Below are positions 16,894-27,132 of a DNA stretch of 64,000 bases, piece after piece. How positions within the stretch are numbered: position 1 is the stretch's first letter; every line of letters starts with the position of its first letter. This DNA comes from an uncultured Eubacteriales bacterium (GTDB taxonomy: Bacteria; Bacillota; Clostridia; Christensenellales; Aristaeellaceae), in contig OMZP01000019.1 in NCBI GenBank assembly GCA_900315585.1, positions 20,847 to 84,846 of the forward strand, given 5' to 3'. The notes beneath the pieces are model-generated. The model did no database searches. It was given only the letters and a program-made list of their open reading frames with translations, and had not been told where the DNA came from. The translations under genes and the position numbers were made by a program.

Positions 16894-17805
16894 TCATCGG
16901 TCATTTTCCAGCGCCGCGTTGTAGGCGCAGAGGGCCACCTCCACCATCTGGGCGTGGGGCTCCCGCACCAGCAGCTTCTCCAGCCAAACCTGCGGGGCCA
17001 GCAGCACCCTGGACACGGTGTTTGGCCAGGTGACCTCCAACAGGTGGACGATCTCGCCCAGCACCGCCGCGATGATCAGCACGATCAGCACCCGCACCAG
17101 CAGCTGCACCGGCAGCGTGAAGGTGCGCACGAAGGCGAAGACGACGATGGACGCGAGCAGCACCGACACGGTGAAGGCCGCGTCGCTTCGGTGGGTGAGG
17201 CGGGAGGCCTTCTCGGCGGCCTCGCGGGCCACGGGCTTGTCGGCCTGGGCGGCGTTCAGAACCTTGTTGATCGCCCCGCGATACATGCAGAAGCGGCTGA
17301 GGACCCGAAGCCTCGGGATCAGGGCCACGCAGATCAACCCGCCCAGTACCCGCGCCGCGCAGGCCGCGGCGTTGATGCCTGTGCGGGTCAGCTCCAGCGG
17401 CGGCAGCACCCACTTCACCAGCGCCCAGGGTCCCAGCAGCAGGAGGCCGACCAGGAGCAGGAACACGGCGATGCCGCTGCCCGCGGCGACGAAGCTGGTG
17501 GGCTTGATCCGGAACAGCTCCGCGAAACGCTGCTCGAAGCGGCTGCCCTTCACGATGCCCTGGGGCTCCAGCTGGGCCGACTCGGCCACGCCGTCCAGGA
17601 AGTCCGCCACGCTGCAAAACAGCCGCAGGATGCCCCGCAGGAACGGGATGCGCTCCATGGCGTTGCGGGCCTTGTGGTATTCCCGGCGGATGCGCAGGGA
17701 GATATCCTTGCTGTCCCGCCGCACCGCGAAGGCCGTGGCGCTGCCGATCTGCACCCGCGCGCCCTCCGCGACGGGGGAGGCGTGGATGACCCTTGCATCT
17801 GACAT
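16894..17805 (-). CDS. DUF1385 family membrane protein (YqhQ-like)
   Basis: A 303-residue protein with an N-terminal beta-rich segment (SATAFAVRRDSKDISLRIR), a membrane hairpin around residues 110-140 and two or three further helices in the C-terminal half. The rpmE-DUF1385-prmC-prfA neighbourhood is the classical setting for the family. The usual N-terminal GGQAVxEGVMMR motif is diverged to SPVAEGARVQIG. The molecular role is unknown. The start ATG at 17805 has GGAGAGGG upstream. Confidence 0.82.
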   Translation of the reverse strand: MSDARVIHASPVAEGARVQIGSATAFAVRRDSKDISLRIRREYHKARNAMERIPFLRGILRLFCSVADFLDGVAESAQLEPQGIVKGSRFEQRFAELFRIKPTSFVAAGSGIAVFLLLVGLLLLGPWALVKWVLPPLELTRTGINAAACAARVLGGLICVALIPRLRVLSRFCMYRGAINKVLNAAQADKPVAREAAEKASRLTHRSDAAFTVSVLLASIVVFAFVRTFTLPVQLLVRVLIVLIIAAVLGEIVHLLEVTWPNTVSRVLLAPQVWLEKLLVREPHAQMVEVALCAYNAALENDR

Positions 17806-17824
17806 ATGAACACCCTCTCCCAAA

Positions 17825-17944
17825 ATGAGGAATTAGGAATTAGGAATGAGGAATGAAAATGGCCTTATGGCAATGTTGGGAGAGAAAGAAGAAATCCGAA
17901 GGATTTCAACCTCCATTCCTCATTTACTCATTTCTCATTCCTAA
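17825..17944. repeat. Inverted pair of GAGGAATTAGGAAT arrays
   Basis: Degenerate tandem units GAGGAATTAGGAATTAGGAA (17825-17857) are answered by the complementary ATTCCTCATTTACTCATTTC (17914-17944). A transcript could fold into a long imperfect hairpin. The same low-complexity family recurs at 15975, 22098, 26969 and 61281. Confidence 0.75.
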
Positions 17945-17951
17945 CTAAATC

Positions 17952-18038
17952 AAAATCCCGGCGCGTATCCGCCGGGATTTTGGTTCTACGCGCATTTAAA
18001 CGGCAAAAGCATCGACAAAACTGCTTTGCCGATGCTTT
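17952..18038. terminator. Tandem intrinsic terminators downstream of rpmE
   Basis: There are two hairpins: AAAATCCCGGCG / CGCCGGGATTTT (17952-17981), with A/T flanks usable on both strands, and AAAGCATCG / CGATGCTTT (18006-18038), immediately after the rpmE stop. Confidence 0.8.
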
Positions 18039-18046
18039 CAGTGTGC

Positions 18047-18244
18047 CTACATGCCGTAGCGCTTCTTGAAGCGATCCACACGTCCGCCGGTGTCAACCAG
18101 CTTCTGCTTGCCGGTGTAGAAAGGATGGCACTTTGAGCAAATATCAACGCGCATCTCCTTCTTCACGGAACCGGTCTCAAAGGTCTCGCCGCAGACGCAA
18201 CGGACCACTGCCTTGCCGTAATTCGGATGGATATTCTCCTTCAT
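18047..18244 (-). CDS. rpmE: 50S ribosomal protein L31
   Basis: A 65-residue zinc-binding form of L31: [22 protein letters not shown] and the pair [10 protein letters not shown] supply the metal cysteines. [21 protein letters not shown] is the conserved C-terminus. I prefer the ATG at 18244, which sits six bases after GAGGTG; an in-frame GTG lies three codons upstream. It is transcribed divergently from hrcA. Confidence 0.96.
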   Translation of the reverse strand: MKENIHPNYGKAVVRCVCGETFETGSVKKEMRVDICSKCHPFYTGKQKLVDTGGRVDRFKKRYGM

Positions 18245-18316
18245 GGTTTTCACCTCACTCTAATCGGACTGTCGGCTCTCCGGCGGAACCGGCATCTGAT
18301 TAATCACGCAATGGGT

Positions 18317-18345
18317 ATTATAGCACAGGCGGCGCGCCAGGGCAA
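18317..18345 (-). promoter_or_regulatory. rpmE promoter
   Basis: On the minus strand TTGCCC (18345-18340), 17 bases and TATAAT (18322-18317), with a TG one base before the -10 (extended -10). It lies about 70 bases upstream of rpmE. Confidence 0.75.
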
Positions 18346-18424
18346 GGGGTTGCGGGAGATTTTACAATTATAGTTGGATAAACTGGTTCTCAAAAACTTA
18401 ACACCCCGTCAAATCCAAAACCCA

Positions 18425-18453
18425 TTGACAAAACCGGGGGTTGGTTGTATAGT
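18425..18453 (+). promoter_or_regulatory. Heat-shock operon promoter
   Basis: TTGACA (18425), a 17-base spacer and TATAGT (18448) form a near-consensus sigma-A promoter just before the CIRCE operator, so HrcA binding would block initiation or clearance. Confidence 0.9.
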
Positions 18454-18464
18454 ATGTTCAGTCG

Positions 18465-18491
18465 TTAGCACTCACATGTGAGGAGTGCTAA
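18465..18491 (+). promoter_or_regulatory. CIRCE operator (HrcA binding site)
   Basis: Perfect consensus arms TTAGCACTC and GAGTGCTAA are separated by nine bases, between the promoter and hrcA. This is the conserved HrcA operator, implying autorepression and heat-shock induction of hrcA-grpE-dnaK-dnaJ. Confidence 0.98.
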
Positions 18492-18523
18492 CAGACCAGA
18501 GAATCGAAAGGGGGAGCGTTCAG

Positions 18524-19552
18524 ATGCAGCTGGACGAGAGAAAGTATCTGATCCTGCAGGCCATCATCGACGACTACATCCTGACGGCGATGCCCGTGGG
18601 CTCCCGCACGATCTCGCGCAAATCCGGCGTCGGCTACTCGCCCGCGACCATTCGCAACGAGATGAGCGACCTGGAGGAGCTGGGCTACCTGGACCAGCCC
18701 CACACCTCCGCCGGGCGGGTGCCCTCCAACAAGGCCTACCGCCTCTACGTGGATCACCTGATGAAGACGGCGAAGCTCACCAACGACGAGCGGGAGCAGA
18801 TGCACGAGCACTTGGTCTCCAAGTCCAAGCAGGTGGAGGGCGTGATCCGGACCGCCGCCAGCGTGCTGTCCGACGCGACGAAGTACACCTCGGTGATCGT
18901 GGCCCCGAAGCTGGGCACACTGCGCATCAAGCACGTGCAGCTGGTGCCGGTGGCGGAGCGCACGGCCCTGATGGTGATCGTCACCAACGTGGGCATCGTC
19001 AAGGACGCGCTGATCCGCGTGCCGGAGGGCATGGACGCCGACGACCTGTACGCCATCTCCCGCATGCTGACGGAGAAGCTGGCGGACAAGCCGCTGGAGG
19101 CCGTGCGCCAGGCGTTCTCGGAGCTGCTGCGCAACGCCGAGACTAACCGCAAGCTGCTGGGGGAGACCCTGCAGGTCATCGAAAAGCGGCTGGAGGCCGG
19201 CGGCGACGCCTCGGACGTGATCGTGGGCGGCCCGGCCAACATGCTGGAGTATCCGGAGTACAGCGACGTGAACAAGGCGAGAAGCTTCCTGGCCGTGCTG
19301 GAATCCAAGGACACCCTGCGCAAGCTGATCAGCCGGGACGGCGGCATGGAGATCTCCATTCGCATCGGCCCGGAAAACCAGGTGCCCGCGCTGAACGATT
19401 GCTCCATTGTGACGGCCAGCTATCGCGTGGGCGACCATTCCAACGGCACGCTGGGCATCATCGGCCCCACCCGCATGAACTACAACCGGGTCATCTCGGT
19501 GCTGGAGTTCATGGGACGGGCGCTGAGCGACGTGCTGTCCGAGTATCGTTAA
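18524..19552 (+). CDS. hrcA: Heat-inducible transcription repressor HrcA
   Basis: A 342-residue repressor of class I heat-shock genes. The N-terminal winged helix contains SRTISRKSGVGYSPATIRNEMSDLEELGYL (about residues 26-55), followed by the HrcA dimerisation/GAF-like domain. It binds the CIRCE element 33 bases upstream. The start ATG at 18524 follows AAAGGGGGAG; the frame upstream runs through the operator and is not coding. It leads the operon hrcA-grpE-dnaK-dnaJ. Confidence 0.97.
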   Translation: MQLDERKYLILQAIIDDYILTAMPVGSRTISRKSGVGYSPATIRNEMSDLEELGYLDQPHTSAGRVPSNKAYRLYVDHLMKTAKLTNDEREQMHEHLVSKSKQVEGVIRTAASVLSDATKYTSVIVAPKLGTLRIKHVQLVPVAERTALMVIVTNVGIVKDALIRVPEGMDADDLYAISRMLTEKLADKPLEAVRQAFSELLRNAETNRKLLGETLQVIEKRLEAGGDASDVIVGGPANMLEYPEYSDVNKARSFLAVLESKDTLRKLISRDGGMEISIRIGPENQVPALNDCSIVTASYRVGDHSNGTLGIIGPTRMNYNRVISVLEFMGRALSDVLSEYR

Positions 19553-19564
19553 GGAGAAGCAACC

Positions 19565-20137
19565 ATGAAGAAGAAGGACAAGAACCCCCAGACCGAGCCC
19601 GTGACCGAGCAGGCGCCCGCCGAGGCGGAAGCCCCCGCCGAGCAGCCTGCGGAGGAGCGGGAGGCCACCATCGAGGAGTGGCAGGCCGCCCTGGAGACGG
19701 CGGTGAAGCAGCGGGACGAATTGAAGGATTCCCTGCTGCGCGTCCAGGCCGACTTCCAGAACTTCAAGCGCCGCAACCAGACCGCCCGCAGCGACGGCTA
19801 TGAGGACGGCGTGCGCGAGGCCATCGCGGCCATGCTCCCGGCCATTGACAACCTGGAGCGGGCCATCGACGCCGCGGAGAAGACCGACGACGACGGCGCG
19901 AAGGCCCTGGCTGACGGCGTGAGCATGACGCTGAACACGCTGTTCGAGAGCCTCAAGCGATTCGGGTTTGAAGAGGTGCCCGCCCTGGGCGAGGACTTTG
20001 ACCCCGAGAAGCACAACGCCGTGATGCGCGAGGCCGCAGGCGACCCCGGCAAGGTGCTGGAGGTCTTCCAGAAGGGCTACAAGGTCAAGGACAAGATCAT
20101 CCGCTACGCGATGGTGAAGGTCTCGGTCGAAGAATAG
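19565..20137 (+). CDS. grpE: Nucleotide exchange factor GrpE
   Basis: A 190-residue DnaK nucleotide-exchange factor: an acidic Ala/Glu-rich N-terminus (to about residue 40), a long helix (LETAVKQRDELKDSLLRVQADFQNFKRR) for dimerisation and the C-terminal beta domain (PEKHNAVMREAAGDPGKVLEVFQKGYKVKDKIIRYAMVKVS). It lies 12 bases after hrcA. Confidence 0.96.
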   Translation: MKKKDKNPQTEPVTEQAPAEAEAPAEQPAEEREATIEEWQAALETAVKQRDELKDSLLRVQADFQNFKRRNQTARSDGYEDGVREAIAAMLPAIDNLERAIDAAEKTDDDGAKALADGVSMTLNTLFESLKRFGFEEVPALGEDFDPEKHNAVMREAAGDPGKVLEVFQKGYKVKDKIIRYAMVKVSVEE

Positions 20138-20205
20138 ATTCTTCGACAATCAGGTTTGACATCAGCCAACAACGAACATTTTCGACAAAATAGGAGGTAA
20201 CAATT

Positions 20206-22047
<1,842 letters not shown>

Positions 22048-22097
22048 TCTTTGATCGCGAACGGAGGGGATAAGGGCTGACTCTTATCCCACGTTTG

Positions 22098-22204
22098 AGG
22101 GATTAGGGAATAGGGATTAGGGATTAGAAAAAGCTGCTGCCGCGCAGGATTGCGGCGCAGTAGCCACTATTCCTAATCCCTAATCCCTCGTCCCTAATCC
22201 CTCT
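22098..22204. repeat. Inverted GGGATTAGG arrays between dnaK and dnaJ
   Basis: Tandem units of GGGATTAGGGAATAGGGATT (22098-22128) face complementary TCCTAATCCCTAATCCCTCG units (22168-22204) around a GC-rich centre. In the dnaK-dnaJ transcript this would form a roughly 35-bp imperfect hairpin that could stabilise the mRNA or attenuate dnaJ expression. Confidence 0.75.
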
Positions 22205-22257
22205 ATTTCCTGGGGGATTATGATGATGATCATACATCCCAAGGAGTGATTTGATAA

Positions 22258-23403
22258 ATGGCAAACAAACGAGACTACTACGAGGTCCTGGGCGTCGAGA
22301 AGGGCGCGGACGAGGCGGCCATCAAGAAGGCCTACCGCCAGCTGGCGAAGAAGTACCACCCGGACGTGAACCCGGGGGACAAGACTGCCGAGGAGAAGTT
22401 CAAGGAGGTCAACGAGGCCTACCAGGTGCTCTCCAACCCCCAGAAGCGGGCCCAGTACGACCAGTTCGGCCACGACGGCCCCCAGGCGAGCGGCTTCGGC
22501 GGCGGCGGGTTCGGCGGGTTCAGCGGCTTTGACGGCGGCGGGTTCGGCGGCTTCGAGGACATCTTTTCCTCCGTGTTCGGCGGGGGCTTCGGCGGCGGCG
22601 CGCGGCAGAACGGCCCGATCCCCGGCGACGACCTGCGCTACGACCTGACCATCTCCTTTGAGGAGGCGGCCATGGGCTGCGAGAAGGAGATCAACCTGGT
22701 CCGCGACGAGGAGTGCCCCACCTGCTCAGGCTCCGGCGCGAAGCCCGGCAGCAAGGTGGACACCTGTCCCACCTGCAACGGCACCGGCCAGGAGCGCGTG
22801 GTGACCAACACCCCCTTCGGGCGCATCCAGAACGTGCGTACCTGCTCCCGCTGCCGGGGCGCGGGAAAGATCATCACCGAGCCCTGCCCCAAGTGCCACG
22901 GGCGCGGCAAGGTGCGCGTCAGCAAGCGCCGCACGGTGAAGGTGCCCGCGGGCATCGACAACGGCCAGGTGCTGACCATTCGCGGCCAGGGCGGCCTGGG
23001 CGAGCGGGGCGGCCAGCCGGGCGATTTGCTGATCGTGATCACGGTGAAGCCGCACAGGCTGTTCAAGCGGCGGGACGACGACCTTTACATCGAAATGCCG
23101 CTGACCTTCACCCAGGCGGCCCTGGGCGCGGAGCTGGACGTGCCCACCCTGGGCAAGCCGGTGAAGTACAGGTTCCCCGAGGGCACCCAGCCCGGCCAGG
23201 TGTTCCGCTTGAAGGAACAGGGCGTTCAGCGCCTGCGGGGCGGCGGCAGGGGCGATCTGTACGTCACCGCCGTGGTGGAGATCCCCAAAAAGCTGACCAG
23301 CCAGCAGAAGGAGCTGCTCCGCCAGTTCGACGGCATCGCCAGTGGCAGCCAGTACGAAAAGAAAAAGAGCTTCCTGGACAAGCTGAAGGACGCTTTCAGC
23401 TGA
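22258..23403 (+). CDS. dnaJ: Chaperone protein DnaJ
   Basis: A 381-residue type I Hsp40. The J domain has HPD in [10 protein letters not shown] (about residue 35), then a Gly/Phe-rich linker ([18 protein letters not shown], 80-105) and four CxxCxGxG zinc repeats: [32 protein letters not shown] (about 150-215). C-terminal client-binding domains follow. It stimulates DnaK ATPase. AAGGAG lies 11 bases before the ATG. Confidence 0.98.
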   Translation: MANKRDYYEVLGVEKGADEAAIKKAYRQLAKKYHPDVNPGDKTAEEKFKEVNEAYQVLSNPQKRAQYDQFGHDGPQASGFGGGGFGGFSGFDGGGFGGFEDIFSSVFGGGFGGGARQNGPIPGDDLRYDLTISFEEAAMGCEKEINLVRDEECPTCSGSGAKPGSKVDTCPTCNGTGQERVVTNTPFGRIQNVRTCSRCRGAGKIITEPCPKCHGRGKVRVSKRRTVKVPAGIDNGQVLTIRGQGGLGERGGQPGDLLIVITVKPHRLFKRRDDDLYIEMPLTFTQAALGAELDVPTLGKPVKYRFPEGTQPGQVFRLKEQGVQRLRGGGRGDLYVTAVVEIPKKLTSQQKELLRQFDGIASGSQYEKKKSFLDKLKDAFS

Positions 23404-23411
23404 TCGGATTC

Positions 23412-23751
23412 GCCTTCCCCTTCAGGGGAAGGTGGATTTTTGTAATAATACTAAATTCCATCTAATCCATGCACATCTGCGGGTGCCTTTTTTGCCCTGG
23501 CTGTGCTTCGCTTCGGTCAACGATGCGCTGCATCGCCTCCCTCCCGCCTCCCTCCGCTCAGCTTTGCCAGAACGAAAAATCCACTCCGCATTTGTACATG
23601 TTTTAGAAGGAATTTAGTATAAAAATGCTTGCATTTTTGCAAAAAGACGGATGAGGTCGTTTTCCTTTTCCGCTGTCCCATAATAGAGGAACGCGGGAGA
23701 ACGACCTCATCCGCCTCGCTTTGCTCGGCACCTTCCCCTGAAGGGGAAGGC
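23412..23751. repeat. GCCTTCCCC-ended repeat element interrupted by a MITE
   Basis: Fills the 504-base gene-free stretch after dnaJ. Both ends are small hairpins (GCCTTCCCCttcaGGGGAAGG at the left, its mirror at the right) and the interior has ACGGATGAGGTCG / CGACCTCATCCG. The left hairpin, followed by TGGATTTTTG, probably terminates the dnaJ operon. A smaller uninterrupted homologue is at 38572-38721; here the element is split by the insertion at 23448-23620. Confidence 0.75.
23448..23620. mobile_element. MITE-like element, ATACTAAATTCC family, copy A (nested)
   Basis: A 173-bp non-coding element bounded by inverted repeats ATACTAAATTCCaTCTAA and its complement TTAGAAGGAATTTAGTAT. The internal core (CCATGCACATCTGCG, then CTTCGCTTCGGTCAACGATG) is shared with copies at 45888 and 49283. 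It sits inside the GCCTTCCCC element, so it inserted later. No transposase is present in the window. Confidence 0.8.
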
Positions 23752-23765
23752 TTTTGGATTGCCCC

Positions 23766-23794
23766 TTGTCCCGCCGCTCAAATGATGGTATAAT
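23766..23794 (+). promoter_or_regulatory. Putative promoter for the mannosyltransferase/prmA run
   Basis: TTGTCC (23766), 17 bases, perfect TATAAT (23789). It is followed at once by an 8-bp hairpin GGAAAAAC/GTTTTTCC (23800-23818). A second TATAAT occurs at 23872, nearer the gene, with a poorer -35. Confidence 0.5.
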
Positions 23795-23907
23795 GATTAG
23801 GAAAAACAGAGTTTTTCCGGGTCGGCGGGCAAGGGAGCGAAGCGAGTTGCGCAGCACGCCGACAATCATGGTATAATCATGGCATTGACGGTGAAGGGGA
23901 CGTGGGC

Positions 23908-25176
23908 ATGAGCATCGATGCGGCGGGGCTCTGGCTGGGCCGGGCCCTGATGGCGGGCTTCGCGGCGCTGGTGGTCGCGGAGCTCATTCGCTATTTCCGA
24001 ACGGCCCTGGTCGAGCCCGTGGCGGCGTCTCCCGCTCCGGAACGGGTTCCGATGAAGCGGGTGCTTCTGGAGACACTCGCGGCCGTCGTCGCCTCGCGGG
24101 TCCTCATCGTGGCGGCCTGCGCGGCGTATTGCGCCATACAAAACCGCTCACTGGAGACCTTTTTCCAGGATTTCGCCGGGAAGCTGACGCCCTGGGACGC
24201 GGATCACTACCTGGGCCTGATCGAGCGATGGTACGTGGCCGAGGGCGATCCCCGGCTGCACATCGTGTTTTTGCCCTTCTACCCGGCGGTCTGCCGGGGG
24301 CTGCACCTTGCGACGGGTATGTCGCCCTTCGCCGCGGCGGAGGTGGTGAGCCACCTGGCGCTGGCGGGCTGCGGGGCGGCCATGTTCCGCCTGGTGGAGG
24401 GGGACAGCGGCGCACAGACCGCCCGGCGGGCGATGCTGCTCACGCTGTTCACGCCCATGGCTTACTTCTACTCCGTGCCCTACACCGAGTCCCTGTTCCT
24501 GCTGCTGACGCTGCTGGCCGTGCTGATGGCCCGGCGGCGGCGATTCGCGCTGGCGGTGGCCTTCGGGGCCATGGCGGCCAACACCCGCATCGTGGGCATG
24601 GCGGTGGCCATTCCCATCTTCTGGGAGCTGCTGCGGCGGGACCGGGAGGGCCGGGAGGAACCGCTTTCGCCCGGTCGGGTGGCGCTGGACGTGTTGAAGG
24701 TGCTGCCGGTGGGGGCGGGGCTCGCGCTGTACCTGCTGGGCAACTACCGGCTGTTCGGCAACCCCACGCAGTTCATGATCTTCCAGCGGGAGCACTGGTC
24801 CCAGAGCTTCGGCACCCTGGCGAACACCTTCCGCTACTGCCTGGACAACGCCCTGGATTACGATGACTTCCTCTACCGGCTGGGCGTGTGGATCCCCCAG
24901 GCGCTGCTGCTGGTGGCCGTGCCGACGCTGATCGCTTGGCGGCGCAGGCGGGAGCCGGTGGGAGACGTGGCGTATCTGCTGGTGCTTTTCTATGTCAGCT
25001 TCGCGCCCACCTGGCTGCTCAGCGGCCCGCGCTACCTGTCCGCCGCCTACGCCCTCTACCCATTGCTGGCGCGGATTCCCAAGTCGAGAAAGGGCTTCAT
25101 CGCGCTGTGGGCGGGGGAGTGCGCGCTGCTGATCTACATGTCGATTGTCGGACTCTGGCACGTAAAAGTATACTGA
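23908..25176 (+). CDS. PIG-V-like mannosyltransferase family membrane protein
   Basis: A 422-residue polytopic protein with about nine to ten transmembrane helices. The extracytoplasmic loop after the second helix carries TPWDADHYLGLIERWY, the WDxxHY-type acidic motif of the GPI mannosyltransferase II (PIG-V)/GT-C fold, followed by FLPFYPAVCRGLH. Bacterial members probably use polyprenyl-phosphate sugars to modify surface glycans or lipids, and the acceptor is unknown. The start at 23908 has AAGGGG at the right distance; an in-frame GTG lies two codons earlier. It interrupts the usual dnaJ-prmA order and ends 18 bases before prmA. Confidence 0.8.
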   Translation: MSIDAAGLWLGRALMAGFAALVVAELIRYFRTALVEPVAASPAPERVPMKRVLLETLAAVVASRVLIVAACAAYCAIQNRSLETFFQDFAGKLTPWDADHYLGLIERWYVAEGDPRLHIVFLPFYPAVCRGLHLATGMSPFAAAEVVSHLALAGCGAAMFRLVEGDSGAQTARRAMLLTLFTPMAYFYSVPYTESLFLLLTLLAVLMARRRRFALAVAFGAMAANTRIVGMAVAIPIFWELLRRDREGREEPLSPGRVALDVLKVLPVGAGLALYLLGNYRLFGNPTQFMIFQREHWSQSFGTLANTFRYCLDNALDYDDFLYRLGVWIPQALLLVAVPTLIAWRRRREPVGDVAYLLVLFYVSFAPTWLLSGPRYLSAAYALYPLLARIPKSRKGFIALWAGECALLIYMSIVGLWHVKVY

Positions 25177-25194
25177 CGAAGGGAATTTGAAAAC

Positions 25195-26142
25195 ATGGAC
25201 TGGATGGAATACACGATCCTCACCACCACCGAGGGCAGCGAGCTCGTCTCCCAGATCCTGCTGGACGCGGGCAGCACCGGCACGATGATCGAGGACAAGA
25301 ACGACGTGCGGGCGAACCAGCGCCCGGAGGGCCGGTGGGACATCCTGGACGAATCCATCGCCCGCCGCATGAGCGACGACGTGAAGGTGACGGGCTACTT
25401 CCAGGTGGACGGCGGCCTGGGCGACCGAATCGCCTTCATCGAGGGCGAGCTGCGCCGTATTCGCAGCCTCGACCTGGGCATGGACCTGGGCAAGCTCACC
25501 ACCCTGCGCCACGACGTGGCCGAGCAGGACTGGACGGAGAGCTGGAAGGCGGCCTTCAAGCCCTTCCGACTGGGCGAGCACATGCTGATGAAGCCCAGCT
25601 GGGAGGACGTGGAGACGCGGCCCGGCGACCACGTCATCGAGATCGACCCCGGCATGGCCTTCGGCACCGGCACCCACGAGACCACCGGCATGTGCGTGAA
25701 GCTGGTGGAGAAGTACGTCAAACCCGGCCAGCGGGTCATCGACATCGGCACCGGCACCGGCATCCTCGCCATCGCCGCGGCCCACATGGGCGCAAACCCC
25801 GTGCTGGCCACGGACCTGGACGCGGTGGCCGTGCGGGTGGCGGCGGAGAACGTGAAGATCAACGGCTTCGAGGGCGTGATCGACGTGCGCTGCGGGGACC
25901 TGCTGGACGTGGTGGAGGAGAGCGGCGACGTGGTGATCGCCAACATCATCGCGGACGTGATCGTGAACCTTGCGAAGCCCGTTCGGGAGCGCATCGTGGA
26001 CGGCGGGCTGTTCATCTGCTCCGGCATCTCCCTGGAGCGCCGGGAGGACGTCTTATCGGCCCTGAAGGACGCGGATTTCGAGGTGCTGGACGACCTGAAC
26101 GAAGGGGAATGGTGCGCCATGGCGGCGCGGAAACGCGGATAA
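25195..26142 (+). CDS. prmA: Ribosomal protein L11 methyltransferase
   Basis: A 315-residue SAM-dependent trimethylating enzyme. The N-terminal L11-recognition domain is residues 1-130 and contains the linker WTESWKAAFKPFRLG. The catalytic domain has DPGMAFGTGTHETT near 155 and SAM motif I VIDIGTGTGILAIAAA near 180, with NIIADVIVNL as motif IV. It sits between dnaJ and rsmE as in other Clostridia. Confidence 0.97.
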   Translation: MDWMEYTILTTTEGSELVSQILLDAGSTGTMIEDKNDVRANQRPEGRWDILDESIARRMSDDVKVTGYFQVDGGLGDRIAFIEGELRRIRSLDLGMDLGKLTTLRHDVAEQDWTESWKAAFKPFRLGEHMLMKPSWEDVETRPGDHVIEIDPGMAFGTGTHETTGMCVKLVEKYVKPGQRVIDIGTGTGILAIAAAHMGANPVLATDLDAVAVRVAAENVKINGFEGVIDVRCGDLLDVVEESGDVVIANIIADVIVNLAKPVRERIVDGGLFICSGISLERREDVLSALKDADFEVLDDLNEGEWCAMAARKRG

Positions 26143-26175
26143 TATCCGCGGATATTCGCTGCCGCGCCTTCAAAC

Positions 26176-26212
26176 CAGCTGTTTTTTCCACTGATTCAAG
26201 AAAAAACAGCTG
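26176..26212. terminator. Perfect 13-bp hairpin between prmA and rsmE
   Basis: CAGCTGTTTTTTC / GAAAAAACAGCTG with an 11-base loop. The T-run lies inside the stem, so it is either a weak attenuator or an mRNA processing/stability structure. Confidence 0.45.
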
Positions 26213-26250
26213 TGTTATAGCAAATTCATATCGCTTGGAATGGTGAATAT

Positions 26251-26967
26251 ATGCACAGCTTTTACATCCACCCGCCCGAGGGCGATTATGCCGCCCTGCC
26301 CGCCGAGGAGGCGAAGCACGCGGAGAAGGTGCTTCGGCTGCACCCCGGCGACGAGGTGTGCGCCATGGACGGCGCGGGCCGTCGCTGGCGGGCGGAGATG
26401 GCGGAGCAAGGCCGCGTTCGCCTGCTGGAGGCGCTGCCCTCCAACGAAGCCCCTGTGCGGCTGACGGTGTACGAGGGCCTGCCCAAGGCGGACAAGCTGG
26501 ACTTCATTGCCCAGAAGCTGACGGAACTGGGCGCGGCGCGGCTGGCGCCCGTGAAGATGGAGCGATGCGTGGTGAAGCTGGACGCCAGGGACGGCGAGAA
26601 GCGCCGGGAGCGCCTTCAAAAAATCGCCCGGGAGGCGGCCAAGCAGTGCGGCCGGGGCCTGCCCCTGGAGGCCGCCGCGCCGATGAACTGGCGGGAGGCG
26701 CTTGCCGCCATGTCGGCCCATGACGCGCTGCTGATTCCCTGGGAGGATGCCAGGGGCACGCGGATGAAGGACGTGTTCGCGGAATTGCCTGACGCGAAGG
26801 ACATCGGCATCGTCATCGGCCCGGAGGGCGGCATGAGCCCGGAAGAGGTGGACGCGATGCTCCAGCTCGGCGGGCGGACCGTCACCCTCGGGCCCCGCAT
26901 CCTGCGCACCGAGACCGCCGCCGTCGTCGCCGCCGCGCTGGCGATGCAGCTGTGGGGAGACCTTTGA
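26251..26967 (+). CDS. rsmE: 16S rRNA (uracil1498-N3)-methyltransferase
   Basis: A 238-residue SPOUT-class enzyme. It has an N-terminal PUA-like domain (residues 1-70) and a C-terminal knotted domain with KADKLDFIAQKLTELG, the SAM-loop IVIGPEGGMSPEEV near 190 and LGPRILRTETAAVVA near 210. It modifies U1498 of 16S rRNA and is placed as usual after prmA. Confidence 0.96.
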   Translation: MHSFYIHPPEGDYAALPAEEAKHAEKVLRLHPGDEVCAMDGAGRRWRAEMAEQGRVRLLEALPSNEAPVRLTVYEGLPKADKLDFIAQKLTELGAARLAPVKMERCVVKLDARDGEKRRERLQKIAREAAKQCGRGLPLEAAAPMNWREALAAMSAHDALLIPWEDARGTRMKDVFAELPDAKDIGIVIGPEGGMSPEEVDAMLQLGGRTVTLGPRILRTETAAVVAAALAMQLWGDL

Positions 26968-26968
26968 A

Positions 26969-27118
26969 AATGAGGAATTAGGAGTGAGGAATTAGGAATG
27001 GCGGTTCAAATCCCTGCGGGATTTGTCCGATTCAATAAAAGAAATCCGCCAGGATTTCATCCACAATTCCTCATTCCTCATTCCTTATTTCTCATTCCTA
27101 ATTCCTCATTCCTAATTA
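26969..27118. repeat. Inverted GAGGAATTAGGA arrays between rsmE and the MazG-like gene
   Basis: GAGGAATTAGGAGTGAGGAA units (26969-27001) face ATTCCTCATTCCTCATTCCT units (27064-27118) around about 60 bases holding an inverted AAATCC(C/T)GC / GC(C/G)AGGATTT pair. It is non-coding and of the same family as 17825 and 22098. Confidence 0.75.
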
Positions 27119-27132
27119 ATCCGGAGGATGCC

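Noticed and set aside
26998..27132. N-terminal extension of the MazG-like protein
   Set aside because: The codons derive from the ATTCCTCATT array (repeated FLIPHSL/FLIPNSS residues); GGAGG precedes the ATG at 27133.
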